In this document: positions 7,690-17,540 of the stretch, piece after piece
Numbering within the stretch: the stretch's first letter is position 1
Layout of the letters: the number at the start of each line of letters is the position of its first letter
DNA from: Sulfitobacter sp. HNIBRBA3233
Lineage (GTDB): Bacteria > Pseudomonadota > Alphaproteobacteria > Rhodobacterales > Rhodobacteraceae
DNA length: 64,000 nt
Direction of reading: 5' to 3'
Assembly (NCBI RefSeq): GCF_040149665.1
Contig: NZ_JBEFLP010000001.1
Span: 992,001 to 1,056,000 of the forward strand
Translations under genes and position numbers: made by a program
The notes under the pieces: generated by a model
Told to the model about the DNA's origin: nothing
Seen by the model: only the letters and a program-made list of their open reading frames with translations
Databases searched by the model: none

Positions 7690-7949
7690 CAAGGGGGGAA
7701 AGACCTTTGTGTGCAGAGCGTCCCCCCTGATTTTCCGCGCCTGTGCACCGGCCCTGCGCTGCGCTGCGACCGCCTCAGACACTCCCGGCACTGGCGCATG
7801 GCGCACACCCTATCGCGCCATATCGTGCGGCGAGGCCACCGCACCTGCGCCATTCGCGGGGCGTTGTGGGCAGGTGCGGGCGCGCGCGGCGCCCAAACTG
7901 CCGTTAATGCGCATTGACATGGCGTGGGCGGTCCGTCACAGCCTCGCCC

Positions 7950-9812
7950 ATGCTACGTATCACAGACCTGTCCTATTCCGTCGAAGGCCGCCCGCTGTTC
8001 GAGGAAGCCTCCGCCACCATCCCCGACGGCCACAAGGTGGGCCTCGTTGGGCGCAACGGCGCGGGCAAGACCACGCTTTTCCGGCTGATCCGCGGGGAAA
8101 TGCCGCTGGACGGTGGCACGATCACCCTGCCCAGCCGCGCCCGCATCGGCGGGGTCGCACAGGAGGTGCCGTCATCCGACGTGTCGCTGATCGACACCGT
8201 GCTTGCCGCCGACACGGAACGCGCGAGCCTGATGGCCGAAGCGGAAACCACCACCGATCCGGGACGGATCGCGGATGTGCAGTCCCGCCTCGCCGACATC
8301 GACGCATGGTCCGCCGAGGGGCGCGCGGCCTCGATCCTCAAGGGCCTCGGATTCGACGACCACGACCAGCAACAGCCCTGCTCGGCCTATTCGGGCGGCT
8401 GGCGGATGCGCGTGGCACTGGCGGGCGTGCTCTTCGCCCAGCCCGATCTGCTGCTGCTCGACGAGCCGACGAACTACCTCGACCTCGAAGGCGCGCTGTG
8501 GCTGGAACAGTATCTGGCCAGATACCCTCATACGGTCATCATCATCAGCCACGATCGCGGCCTTCTGAACCGCGCCGTGGGCGGCATCCTCCATCTGGAG
8601 GATCGCAAGCTGACCTATTACCAGGGTCCCTACGATCAGTTCGCACGCCAGCGCGCCGAACGCCGTGCGGTGCAGGCCGCGATGGCCAAGAAGCAGCAGG
8701 CCCGCAAGGACCACATGCAGGCCTTCGTGGACCGCTTCAAGGCCAAGGCCTCCAAGGCGAAGCAGGCGCAATCGCGTCTCAAGATGATCGAGAAGATGGA
8801 CATGATCACGCCCCCCGAAGAGGCGGCGCGCAAGGTCTTTACCTTTCCCGAACCGGAAGAGCTGTCGCCGCCTATCATCCATATCGAGAACGGATCGACC
8901 GGCTATGACCGCGCAAATCCGGTCTTGCAGCGCCTGAACCTGCGCATCGACCAGGACGACCGCATCGCGCTTCTGGGCAAGAACGGTCAGGGCAAATCCA
9001 CATTGGCGAAACTGCTGTCAGAGCGGCTGGAGCTGTTCGACGGCAAGTCGATCATCGCGGGCAAGCTGCGCGTGGGCTTTTTCGCGCAGCATCAGGTGGA
9101 CGAACTCCACATCGACGAAACACCGCTGCAGCACATGATCTCGGCACGGCCCGGCGTGATGCAATCCAAGCTGCGGGCACAGCTTGCCGGGTTCGGCCTT
9201 GGTCCCGATCAGGCGGAAACCGCTGTCGGGCGTCTGTCGGGCGGCCAGAAGGCGCGCCTGTCGCTGCTTCTGGCGACACTGGACGCCCCTCACCTTCTGA
9301 TCCTCGACGAGCCGACAAACCACCTCGATATCGAAAGCCGCGAGGCGCTGGTCGAGGCGCTGACCCGCTACTCGGGTGCCGTGATCCTTGTCAGCCACGA
9401 CATGCATCTGCTGTCGATGGTGGCGGACAGGCTGTGGCTGGTGTCGAACGGTACGGTCAAACCCTACGAGGATGACCTCGAAGCCTATCGCAAGATGCTG
9501 CTGACCGTCGAAAAACCGGTCAGCAAGAACGCGAAACCCAAGGCCGAGGCCCCGAAACCAAAGCGCGCCAGCCGCGATGAGATCCTTGCCCTGCGCTCGG
9601 AAGCCCGCAAATCCGAGGGCCGCGTCGAAAAGCTGAACGAAATGCGCGACAAGCTGGCGAAGAAGCTGGCCGATCCCGCCCTTTACGAAAACGACAAGGT
9701 CGGCGAACTGGAAGTCTGGAACAAGAAATACGCCGAGGTGATGAACGCGCTCGAACGCGCCGAAGCCCTGTGGATGGGGGCGCTTGAGAAACTGGAGAAG
9801 GCCGAAGCATGA
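7950..9812 (+). CDS. ABC-F family ATPase (YheS/EttA-like ribosome-associated)
   Basis: Soluble tandem-ATPase protein of 620 residues with no membrane domain; ABC-F proteins act on the ribosomal E site. The first cassette has Walker [11 protein letters not shown], signature [12 protein letters not shown] and Walker [13 protein letters not shown]. The second has [22 protein letters not shown] and [12 protein letters not shown]. The charged interdomain linker and a Lys/Glu-rich C-terminal coiled coil fit YheS/Uup-like members. The start at 7950 ([13 protein letters not shown]) is chosen by family pattern; no good ribosome-binding site is visible, and an in-frame ATG at 7914 exists. It overlaps marC by 4 bp. 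Confidence 0.9.
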   Translation: MLRITDLSYSVEGRPLFEEASATIPDGHKVGLVGRNGAGKTTLFRLIRGEMPLDGGTITLPSRARIGGVAQEVPSSDVSLIDTVLAADTERASLMAEAETTTDPGRIADVQSRLADIDAWSAEGRAASILKGLGFDDHDQQQPCSAYSGGWRMRVALAGVLFAQPDLLLLDEPTNYLDLEGALWLEQYLARYPHTVIIISHDRGLLNRAVGGILHLEDRKLTYYQGPYDQFARQRAERRAVQAAMAKKQQARKDHMQAFVDRFKAKASKAKQAQSRLKMIEKMDMITPPEEAARKVFTFPEPEELSPPIIHIENGSTGYDRANPVLQRLNLRIDQDDRIALLGKNGQGKSTLAKLLSERLELFDGKSIIAGKLRVGFFAQHQVDELHIDETPLQHMISARPGVMQSKLRAQLAGFGLGPDQAETAVGRLSGGQKARLSLLLATLDAPHLLILDEPTNHLDIESREALVEALTRYSGAVILVSHDMHLLSMVADRLWLVSNGTVKPYEDDLEAYRKMLLTVEKPVSKNAKPKAEAPKPKRASRDEILALRSEARKSEGRVEKLNEMRDKLAKKLADPALYENDKVGELEVWNKKYAEVMNALERAEALWMGALEKLEKAEA

Positions 9813-10444
9813 TCCTTGATACCGCCTATATGATCACCGCCTTCGTGACCCTTTTCGTGGTGATCGACCCGATCGCGATCGCGCCGGTGTTTCTGGCGCT
9901 GACGCCGGGCCGCACCCCCAAAGAGCGTGAGCGCATCGCGCGGCGCGCGGTTCTGGTGGCCGGGCTGGTGCTGGTGGTCTTCGCCCTCTTCGGCGAGGCG
10001 GTTCTTGATTTCGTCGGTATTTCCATGCCCGCCTTCCGTGTCGCGGGTGGCATCCTGCTGTTCCTGACCGCGCTCGACATGCTGTTCGAGCGGCGCACGA
10101 AGCGCCGCGAGGACAAGGCCGAACCCGACGAACACGACCCCGACGATCCGTCGGTCTTTCCCATGGCGATCCCGCTGGTCGCGGGGCCCGGTGCGATTGC
10201 CTCGGTTATCCTGCTGGTCGGGCGCAAACCCGGCGGAGAGGGGCTGGTGACGATCCTTGCGATCACCGCTGTGATCCTGCTGCTGATGTATTTCATGCTG
10301 CGCATATCGGGCCATCTGGAGCGCGCCCTGGGCAAGGTCGGGATCAGTGTGATCACGCGGATTTTCGGGATGCTGCTGGCAGCGCTGTCCGTGCAGTTCG
10401 TGCTGGACGGTTTGGCGCAATTCGGATTTGTCGCCCCCGCCTGA
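9809..10444 (+). CDS. MarC family integral membrane protein
   Basis: Inner-membrane protein of 211 residues with about six hydrophobic segments and the MarC pattern FVVIDPIAIAPVFLAL near the N-terminus plus PLVAGPGAIASVILL in the middle. MarC was once linked to multiple antibiotic resistance but its transport role is not established. The ATG at 9809 overlaps the ABC-F stop (ATGA), so the two genes are co-translated. Confidence 0.9.
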   Translation: MILDTAYMITAFVTLFVVIDPIAIAPVFLALTPGRTPKERERIARRAVLVAGLVLVVFALFGEAVLDFVGISMPAFRVAGGILLFLTALDMLFERRTKRREDKAEPDEHDPDDPSVFPMAIPLVAGPGAIASVILLVGRKPGGEGLVTILAITAVILLLMYFMLRISGHLERALGKVGISVITRIFGMLLAALSVQFVLDGLAQFGFVAPA

Positions 10445-10448
10445 CCGG

Positions 10449-10477
10449 TTGGCGCGGCGGTCCGGCGTTCCTATATC
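10449..10477 (+). promoter_or_regulatory. Putative sigma-70-type promoter for the aspartic protease gene
   Basis: TTGGCG (10449-10454) and TATATC (10472-10477) are separated by exactly 17 bases and lie 23 bases before the ATG at 10501. The match is good for a high-GC alphaproteobacterium, but it is unsupported by any other data. Confidence 0.4.
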
Positions 10478-10500
10478 GTGGAGGAACGAAAGGATCGCCC

Positions 10501-11082
10501 ATGGCTTCTGACAATATCGCATCGCTGATCTATCTTGTGCTGCTGGGCTGCGCCGTGGGCGGTTGGTTCATCTTCCAGAACCGCGAAGGCGCGGGCAAGA
10601 TGCTGCAACAGGCGATGGTCTGGGGATTTATCTTTCTCGGCGTCGTTGCAGCCTACGGGCTGTGGTCGGACGTGCAGCGCCAGACCACGGGCGGCCAGAT
10701 GGTCCAGACCGGCGCAGGCCAGATCGCCGTGCCGCAACAGCGTGACGGCCATTATTACCTGACCCTCGGCATAAACGATGCGCAGGTGCGGTTTGTCGTC
10801 GACACCGGCGCGACGGACATGGTGCTGACACAGGCAGACGCCCGGCGCGCGGGCCTTGACGTGGACAGTCTGAACTATTTCGGGATCGCACGCACCGCCA
10901 ATGGCGAGGTCCGCACCGCGCCTGTGCAACTCGACGAGGTGCGTCTGGGCGATATCGTGGACCGCAACGTGAGCGCCGTGGTGAACGAGGGCGAGATGTC
11001 GGGATCGCTTCTGGGGATGGGGTATCTGCAGCGCTTCGGCAGGATCGAAATCACCGGCGGAGAGCTGATCCTGACACGCTAG
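10501..11082 (+). CDS. Membrane-anchored retropepsin-like aspartic protease (TIGR02281 type)
   Basis: Predicted clan AA aspartic protease of 193 residues. Two N-terminal hydrophobic helices (residues about 8-22 and 37-55) anchor it to the inner membrane. The periplasmic domain has the active-site motif FVVDTGATDMVLT, one DTG per chain, so activity would need a dimer as in retropepsins. The substrate is unknown. It converges with holC and the two genes overlap by 4 bp at their stop codons. Confidence 0.88.
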   Translation: MASDNIASLIYLVLLGCAVGGWFIFQNREGAGKMLQQAMVWGFIFLGVVAAYGLWSDVQRQTTGGQMVQTGAGQIAVPQQRDGHYYLTLGINDAQVRFVVDTGATDMVLTQADARRAGLDVDSLNYFGIARTANGEVRTAPVQLDEVRLGDIVDRNVSAVVNEGEMSGSLLGMGYLQRFGRIEITGGELILTR

Positions 11083-11543
11083 GACCCGGCCTGCGCCTTC
11101 ATTTCCCAACGGCCCGACTCCTCGGACCAGTATTGCGCGGCCACGCCCGCACCGGTCAGGGCCTTCCACTGGCCGCGCGCGTGGGCCAGCGCCTCTTCGT
11201 CGTAGCCGTCGAACAGGATGCACACCCGCTCCAGCGCCGCAACCTCGTCGGCGGCAATCTCCGCAGAGTGGACGGCCATCACACATTGCGCCCCGTTCGG
11301 AACATCCCTTTCGGTCGTCAGAAGGACGGGCTGGCGCGCGTCCTGCGCCCCGCCCGCCATCCCGTGCGGCAAAAAGCTGTCCTCGGAGCCGAGCCAGAGC
11401 GCGCGGTCCAGCGCCTCCAGCCCGTCGCGGCGGGTCCCGCGGACGGCCACGCGCCATCCCGCCGCCAGAGACTTCTCCAGCAGCATCCGCAGCGTCGCAT
11501 CGAGAGGCCGCTGCGTCAGATGATAAAACATGGCCGCGCCCAA
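11079..11543 (-). CDS. holC: DNA polymerase III subunit chi
   Basis: Clamp-loader accessory subunit that links polymerase III to SSB. It has 154 residues beginning (M)GAAMFYHLTQRPLDATLRMLL, which fits alphaproteobacterial HolC proteins, and ends with QWKALTGAGVAAQYWSEE. The start at 11543 is a TTG, preferred because homologues as I recall them carry the MGxxxFYHL beginning; an ATG at 11531 is the alternative. It lies 4 bp after pepA, a gene pair kept together in many proteobacteria. Confidence 0.88.
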   Translation of the reverse strand: MGAAMFYHLTQRPLDATLRMLLEKSLAAGWRVAVRGTRRDGLEALDRALWLGSEDSFLPHGMAGGAQDARQPVLLTTERDVPNGAQCVMAVHSAEIAADEVAALERVCILFDGYDEEALAHARGQWKALTGAGVAAQYWSEESGRWEMKAQAGS

Positions 11544-11547
11544 GGGG

Positions 11548-13023
11548 TCACTCCGTCTCGTATGAGTTTGCGACCAGACGGTTCAGGGCCGCCACGCCCC
11601 AGCCGGTCGCGCCGACCGGTGCCAGCGCCGTCTCCGACTTGACCGAGGCCACCCCCGCGATATCAAGGTGGATCCACGGGCAATCCTCCTTCACGAAACG
11701 CTGGAGGAACTGCGCCGCCGTGATCGACCCTGCAGGCCGCCCGCCGATATTCTTCATATCCGCGATCCGGCTTTTCAGCAGCTTGTCGTAGCCGTCGCCC
11801 AGCGGCATCCGCCACGCGCCCTCGCCTTCGGTCTCGGCTGCCTTGAGGAAGGCGTTGCAGAACGCATCGTCGTTCGAGAACACGCCGGCGTTCTCATGGC
11901 CCAGCCCGATGATGATCGCGCCGGTCAGCGTGGCAAGGTCGATCATCGCCTTGGGCTTGAACTGCTCCTGCGCGTACCACATCACGTCACACAGAACGAG
12001 CCGGCCTTCGGCGTCGGTGTTGATCACCTCGACGGTATCGCCCTTCATCGAGCGGATGACATCACCGGGGCGCGTGGCATTGCCCGAAGGCATGTTTTCG
12101 ACCAGACCGACCAGACCGACGACATTCGCCTTGGCCTTGCGGCGGGCCAGCGCGTGCATCGTGCCCACGACAACGGCGGACCCGCCCATGTCCATGGTCA
12201 TGTCCTCCATCCCCGCGCCCGGTTTGAGGCTGATGCCGCCGGTATCGAACACCACGCCCTTGCCGACCAGCGCCAGGGGGGCATCGTCCTTGGCCCCGCC
12301 GTCCCAGCGCATCACGACCACATAGGACGGGCTGTCGGAGCCCTGCCCCACGGACAACAGCGTGCGCATGCCGAGCTTTGCCAGCTCCTCTTCGTTCAGC
12401 ACGTCGACCTTGAGACCGAGGCTCTCCATCTGCTGGATCCGCTCGGCGTAGGCGGTGGTGGTCAGCACATTCGCGGGCTCGTTCGTCAGGTCGCGGGTCA
12501 GATGCGCGCCCTCGGCCACGGCGAGCAACGGCGCCGCCTGCGCCTCAAGCGCGTCGGGATCGCCGTGCATGACCGTTACCGCACCGCCACGGGTGCTTTC
12601 GGCGGTCTTGTGCGGCTCGAACGCGTAGTCGCGCATCGCAAAGCCGTAGAGAACCTCCTGCGCCCGGCGCAGCTGGCCCGCGAGGATCAGCAGATCGCCC
12701 TTGCCGCCGCGCGCCTTGGCAAGTGCGGCACCCGCCTTGCGCGCATCGGAGGCTTTCGCACCGCGCTCCAGCCGGATCACGTCCACAGCCTCTGCCGCCA
12801 TCCCCGCAGGGAACGACAGGCTGACCTTGTCGCCTTCCTTGAGCTTGCCCCAACGATCCGATTCCACCAGCCGTGCCAGCGCACCCTTGGTCAGCTTGTT
12901 GACCCGCCGCGCACCCGGCGACAGTTTGCCATCCGCACCGATGAACACGGCCACGCGGCCCGTGTGGTCCGCGATCTTGTCGATATCGGTTGCGGCAAAG
13001 GAAATTGGTGTCAGATCGGTCAT
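11548..13023 (-). CDS. pepA: Leucyl aminopeptidase (cytosol aminopeptidase, M17)
   Basis: Dinuclear-metal exopeptidase that removes N-terminal residues from peptides in the cytosol; 491 residues. The M17 signature NTDAEGRLVL is present, with upstream metal and substrate residues in GKGVVFDTGGISLKPGAGM and a C-terminal WIHLDIAG. The N-terminal domain is the usual variable alpha/beta part. The ATG at 13023 faces the lptF operon, so the ~140 bp between them should hold divergent promoters. holC follows directly. Confidence 0.97.
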   Translation of the reverse strand: MTDLTPISFAATDIDKIADHTGRVAVFIGADGKLSPGARRVNKLTKGALARLVESDRWGKLKEGDKVSLSFPAGMAAEAVDVIRLERGAKASDARKAGAALAKARGGKGDLLILAGQLRRAQEVLYGFAMRDYAFEPHKTAESTRGGAVTVMHGDPDALEAQAAPLLAVAEGAHLTRDLTNEPANVLTTTAYAERIQQMESLGLKVDVLNEEELAKLGMRTLLSVGQGSDSPSYVVVMRWDGGAKDDAPLALVGKGVVFDTGGISLKPGAGMEDMTMDMGGSAVVVGTMHALARRKAKANVVGLVGLVENMPSGNATRPGDVIRSMKGDTVEVINTDAEGRLVLCDVMWYAQEQFKPKAMIDLATLTGAIIIGLGHENAGVFSNDDAFCNAFLKAAETEGEGAWRMPLGDGYDKLLKSRIADMKNIGGRPAGSITAAQFLQRFVKEDCPWIHLDIAGVASVKSETALAPVGATGWGVAALNRLVANSYETE

Positions 13024-13164
13024 GGCGGTGCCCCTGTCATTGCGTGTTGACCAAGACCTATCGCGCCCGTCCGCGCATGGCCAGATATGAGTTTTCGCTC
13101 CCCGAGCTTTGCTTTAGTGTCCCCTTCACAACGACCGGCAAACGCCGAAGGAATGGAGGACATC

Positions 13165-14295
13165 GTGGCACGGGTTGACCGCTATCTGCTGTCGCAGTTC
13201 CTTGTCCTTTTCGGATTTTTCTCGCTCGTGCTGGTGGCGATCTTCTGGATCAACCGGGCGGTGGTTCTGTTCGACAGGCTGATCGCCGACGGGCAGACGG
13301 CGCTGGTGTTTCTGGAATTCACCGCACTCGGCCTGCCCAAGCTGATCTCGACCGTGCTGCCGATCTCGACCTTCGCGGCAGCGGTTTACGTGACCAACCG
13401 CATGACATCCGACAGCGAACTCACCGTGCTGCAAGCCACCGGCACGGGACCATGGCGGCTGGCGCGTCCGGTGCTGCTCTACGGTGTTCTTGTGGCGCTG
13501 GCGATGGCGGTCCTGATGAATTTTCTGGTCCCGCTGGCGCAGAGCGAACTGAAACAGCGCGAGAAAGAGATTTCCCAGAACGTCACCGCGCGCCTGCTGA
13601 CCGAAGGCACCTTTCTGCATCCCACCGATCAGGTCACCTTCTACACCCGGCTCATAGACGAGGACGGGGTGTTGCGCGACGTTTTCCTGTCGGACCGCCG
13701 CAACGCCACGCGCGGCGTGATCTACACCGCTGCCGAAGCATATCTTGTGCGCAACGGCGAGGCCACGACGCTGATCATGGTAGACGGTCTGGCCCAGCGT
13801 CTGAATCGCGCCGACCAGCGCCTTTCGACCGCCAACTTCGCGGATTTCTCTTTCGACATATCGGGGCTGGTCAGCGGCGTCGCCGCCTCCGACGTCGATA
13901 TCCGCAACATGGTTACCCCCGGATTGCTGTCCGACTGGGACGCGCTTGCCGCACGCGCCGGCGAGACACGCGGCGACATCGCGACCGAAGTGCACAGTCG
14001 CTTCGCCAGGCCGCTGTTTTGTGTGATTGCGGCACTGGTCGGCTTTGCGACCTTGCTCATCGGCGGGTTCTCGCGGTTCGGCATCTGGCGCGAGATCGTG
14101 ATCGCCTTCGGACTGCTGATCGCACTGGACGGCACGCGCGGCACATTGGTGTCGATGGTCAAGGCCGATGCACAGCTCTGGCCGATTTTGTACCTGCCCT
14201 CCGGCATCGGGGCCGCGATCGTGGCGCTGATGCTGCTGCACGCGACCCGCCCCAACTGGGCCGCCCGGTTCAAGAGGACACCCGCAACGCCATGA
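13165..14295 (+). CDS. lptF: LPS export ABC transporter permease LptF
   Basis: Inner-membrane component of the LptB2FG complex that extracts lipopolysaccharide, 376 residues. It begins VARVDRYLLSQFLVLFGFF, has three N-terminal and three C-terminal hydrophobic segments and a periplasmic beta-jellyroll region between them. The GTG at 13165 is preferred because GGAGGA ends five bases before it; an ATG at 13153 lacks proper spacing. It is the first gene of lptF-lptG-lptD-surA-pdxA-rsmA and overlaps lptG by 4 bp. Confidence 0.94.
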   Translation: MARVDRYLLSQFLVLFGFFSLVLVAIFWINRAVVLFDRLIADGQTALVFLEFTALGLPKLISTVLPISTFAAAVYVTNRMTSDSELTVLQATGTGPWRLARPVLLYGVLVALAMAVLMNFLVPLAQSELKQREKEISQNVTARLLTEGTFLHPTDQVTFYTRLIDEDGVLRDVFLSDRRNATRGVIYTAAEAYLVRNGEATTLIMVDGLAQRLNRADQRLSTANFADFSFDISGLVSGVAASDVDIRNMVTPGLLSDWDALAARAGETRGDIATEVHSRFARPLFCVIAALVGFATLLIGGFSRFGIWREIVIAFGLLIALDGTRGTLVSMVKADAQLWPILYLPSGIGAAIVALMLLHATRPNWAARFKRTPATP

Positions 14296-15389
14296 TCCTC
14301 GACCTGTATTTCGCCCGGCGCTTCGCCATGAGCTTTCTGCTGATCACGGCGGTGTTTTTCGTGCTGATCGTGCTCACAGGCCTGCTGGAACAGGCAGGCC
14401 GGTCCTTTGCCGTGCCCCTGTCTTTCGGGGATCTGCTGCGGCTGACGCTCTTGGATGCGCCACAAACGCTGAACGTGATCCTGCCGCTGATCATGGTGCT
14501 GGCAACCGTGACTTTGTTCGTATCGCTCGCGCGTTCGTCCGAGCTGATCGTGACGCGCGCCTCGGGGCGCTCGGCGCTGCGGTCGCTGGTGTCGCCCTTG
14601 TGCGTGGCGCTGATCATCGGCGCGATGATCGTCGGCATGTTCAATCCCATCGTCGCTGCCACCTCGCGACAGTACGAACTTCTGTCTGACAGCTTTCGCA
14701 GCAGCGGCGCGGCCGCCCTGTCGGTCTCGGAGGAAGGGCTGTGGCTGCGGCAGGGCACGCAGGACGGCCAGACCGTGATCCGCGCGTGGCGGTCGAACCT
14801 CGATGGCTCGGTGCTCTATGATGTGACCTTCATCTCCTACGGGACAGATACAGGCCCCATCCGGCGGATCGAGGCGGAAAGCGCGGCCTTGCGCGCCGAT
14901 GGTTGGCACCTGCGCAACGCCAAATCCTGGCCCTTGCAGGCAGGGGTCAACTCCGAAGGCGAAAGCAGCTTTCACGAAACGCTCACCCTGCCCTCCACGC
15001 TCACGCTGGAGCGTATCCGCGACAGTTTCGGCAGCGCGGGCACGATTTCGATCTACGATCTGCCTTCGTTCATCCAGCAGCTTGAATATTCCGGGTTCAG
15101 CCCGCGGCGGCATCAGGTCTGGCTTCAGGTCGAACTCGCCCGACCGTTGTTTTTGGTGGCGATGGTTCTTGTTGCGAGCGCGTTTACCATGCGCCATACC
15201 AGATCGGGAGGAACGGGTGTTGCTGTCCTCTCGGCGGTCTTGTTGGGATTCGGTTTGTATTTTATCCGAAGTTTTGCGCAAATTCTGGGCGAAAACGGCC
15301 AGATACCGGTGCTGATGGCCGCATGGGCACCCCCCGTCGCCGCGATCATGCTGGCAATGGGCGTCCTGCTGCACCGCGAGGATGGCTGA
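14292..15389 (+). CDS. lptG: LPS export ABC transporter permease LptG
   Basis: Second permease of LptB2FG, 365 residues, starting MILDLYFARRFAMSFLLI with the ATG overlapping the lptF stop. The six-segment topology with a large periplasmic domain matches the YjgP/YjgQ family; the last segments include RPLFLVAMVLVASAF. It energises LPS transfer to the periplasmic bridge together with LptB (not in this window) and LptF. lptD follows 3 bp later. Confidence 0.95.
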   Translation: MILDLYFARRFAMSFLLITAVFFVLIVLTGLLEQAGRSFAVPLSFGDLLRLTLLDAPQTLNVILPLIMVLATVTLFVSLARSSELIVTRASGRSALRSLVSPLCVALIIGAMIVGMFNPIVAATSRQYELLSDSFRSSGAAALSVSEEGLWLRQGTQDGQTVIRAWRSNLDGSVLYDVTFISYGTDTGPIRRIEAESAALRADGWHLRNAKSWPLQAGVNSEGESSFHETLTLPSTLTLERIRDSFGSAGTISIYDLPSFIQQLEYSGFSPRRHQVWLQVELARPLFLVAMVLVASAFTMRHTRSGGTGVAVLSAVLLGFGLYFIRSFAQILGENGQIPVLMAAWAPPVAAIMLAMGVLLHREDG

Positions 15390-15392
15390 CAG

Positions 15393-17540
15393 ATGCGCAC
15401 GCTAGCCCTTCTCGCGATGCTTTTGGCGCTGCCTTTCGCGGCGCTTGCCCAGACCCCGACGCAGGATGCGGCCCTGCTGGTCGCGGACCAGCTTTATATC
15501 ACGCGCGAACGGGTGCTGGTCGCCTCCGGCAACGTCGAGGCCTTTCGCAACGGCGTGCGCCTGCGCGCCAGGGAAATCCGGTACGATCAGGGAACCGGAG
15601 GGCTGGAGATCGAGGGGCCGATCACCCTGACCGACGGGCCCGATACGGTGATCGTCGCGGATGCAGCCTCTCTGGACGCAGGTCTGCGCAACGGCATCCT
15701 GACCGGCGCGCGTCTGGTTCTGGACGAGCAGTTGCAACTGGCGGCCCAGCAGATCGACCGCGTCGACGGGCGCTATAGCCAGCTTTACAAGACCGCCGTC
15801 ACCTCGTGCCGTATCTGCGATGACGGGCGTCCGCCGCTCTGGCAGATACGGGCGCGCCGCGTGATCCACGACGAGGTCGAGCGGCAGCTTTATTTCGATG
15901 ACGCCCAGTTCCGCATCGGCAGGATACCGGTGTTCTGGCTGCCGCGCCTGCGTCTGCCGGACCCCACCGTCGAACGGGCAACGGGTTTTCTGGTGCCATC
16001 CGTGCGCAGCACGTCGCAGTTGGGCGTCGGGCTGAAGATCCCCTATTTCATCCGGCTGAGCGAAAAGCGCGACCTGACACTTACGCCCTATCTGTCCAGT
16101 TCCACCACCACGCTGGAATTCCGCTACCGCCAAGCCTATCGCAACGGGCGCGTGGTCTTCAACGCCGCCATCACCCGCGACGATCTGCGCCCCAGCGAAA
16201 CGCGCGGCTATCTGTTCGGGCGCGGTGTCTTCGCCCTGCCCGATGATTTCACGCTGTCCTTCGATATCGAAAGCGTCAGCGACGACGGCTATCTGGAAAA
16301 CTACGGCTATTCCGACAAGGACCGTCTGCGGTCTGAACTGAGGATCAGCCGTGCGCGCCGCGACGAATTGGTCCGGGCGAGTTTCATCAACTTCAAGACG
16401 CTGCGCGATGGCGAGGTCAACGAAACCCTGCCGACCCTCGTTCTGGACGGTGAATACGAGCGGCGGTTCTTCCCGGAGCGGTTCGGCGGGGAATTGCGCG
16501 CGCGTCTGGTCGCCCATAGCCACAGGCGCGGATCGGACCTGCCCTTCGACAGCACCGATCCCGACGATATCGTGGACGGACGCGATGTATCGCGGCTGAA
16601 CGCGCGGCTGGACTGGCTGCACAGCGCGACCTTCACCAGCGGTCTGCGCGCCGATACCCAGTTTGGCCTGTCCCTGAACAGTTTCAATATCTCGCAGGAC
16701 GACACCACCCCGGACGATCCGACCGAGGTCACCCCCCTTGCGGCGCTGACCCTGCGCTATCCGCTGGCCAAGACCGGCGCGAACGGAGTCAGCCAGATCC
16801 TCGAACCCGTGGTACAGCTCAGCTGGACCGGTGGCAGCAGGCTCGATATCCCGAACGAGGAAAGCACCCGCGTCGAATTCGATCAGGGCAACCTTCTCAG
16901 CCTGTCACGTTTTCCGCGCGCCGACCGGCGCGAGCGTGGTCCGATGGCCGCCATCGGGCTGGGCTGGTCGCGGTTCGATCCGGTGGGCTGGAACGCGCAT
17001 CTTGCCTTTGGTCAGGTCTTTCGGGAGGACCGCGATACCGCCTTTTCCTCCACCTCGGGTCTCAACGGGCTCAGCTCGGACTTTCTGCTGGCCGGCCAGA
17101 TCGAGGGGCCGGGCGGTATGCGTCTGACCGCGCGCAGCCTGTTCGAAAAGAATTTCGCGCTCTCCAAGGCCGAACTGCGCGGCGATTTCGGATACCGGCG
17201 CGGGCGGGTCGGCGGCTCCTACGTCTGGCTCGAAGAAGATCCCGCCGAGGACCGCAACCGCGAAGTATCTGAATTCACGCTCGAAGGCAGCTTTGCGATC
17301 AATCAATTCTGGACCGCGAGCGCCGACTGGCGATACGACGTCGCCTCGGACCGCGCCGCAACGGCGGGTCTTGGCCTGTCTTACGAAAATGAATGCGTGA
17401 CGGTCGATCTCAGGGTGAAGCGGCGTTATACCAGCTCGACAAGTGTTGAGCCCTCGACTGATTTCGGTTTTAACATCGGACTGCGCGGCTTTGCCGCCGA
17501 TACAGGCACAGAAAGATACATCCGCTCATGTTCAAACTGA
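15393..17540 (+). CDS. lptD: LPS-assembly outer membrane protein LptD
   Basis: Beta-barrel that inserts LPS into the outer leaflet, 715 residues. A Sec signal peptide (MRTLALLAMLLALPFAALAQ) is followed by an OstA/LptA-like beta-jellyroll (to about residue 200, including GNVEAFRNGVRLRAREI) and a long barrel rich in alternating aromatic strands. Cysteines occur in SCRICDDG, in YENECVTVDL and at the C-terminus (RSCSN), consistent with disulfide-dependent assembly. The 3' end overlaps surA by 13 bp. Confidence 0.95.
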   Translation: MRTLALLAMLLALPFAALAQTPTQDAALLVADQLYITRERVLVASGNVEAFRNGVRLRAREIRYDQGTGGLEIEGPITLTDGPDTVIVADAASLDAGLRNGILTGARLVLDEQLQLAAQQIDRVDGRYSQLYKTAVTSCRICDDGRPPLWQIRARRVIHDEVERQLYFDDAQFRIGRIPVFWLPRLRLPDPTVERATGFLVPSVRSTSQLGVGLKIPYFIRLSEKRDLTLTPYLSSSTTTLEFRYRQAYRNGRVVFNAAITRDDLRPSETRGYLFGRGVFALPDDFTLSFDIESVSDDGYLENYGYSDKDRLRSELRISRARRDELVRASFINFKTLRDGEVNETLPTLVLDGEYERRFFPERFGGELRARLVAHSHRRGSDLPFDSTDPDDIVDGRDVSRLNARLDWLHSATFTSGLRADTQFGLSLNSFNISQDDTTPDDPTEVTPLAALTLRYPLAKTGANGVSQILEPVVQLSWTGGSRLDIPNEESTRVEFDQGNLLSLSRFPRADRRERGPMAAIGLGWSRFDPVGWNAHLAFGQVFREDRDTAFSSTSGLNGLSSDFLLAGQIEGPGGMRLTARSLFEKNFALSKAELRGDFGYRRGRVGGSYVWLEEDPAEDRNREVSEFTLEGSFAINQFWTASADWRYDVASDRAATAGLGLSYENECVTVDLRVKRRYTSSTSVEPSTDFGFNIGLRGFAADTGTERYIRSCSN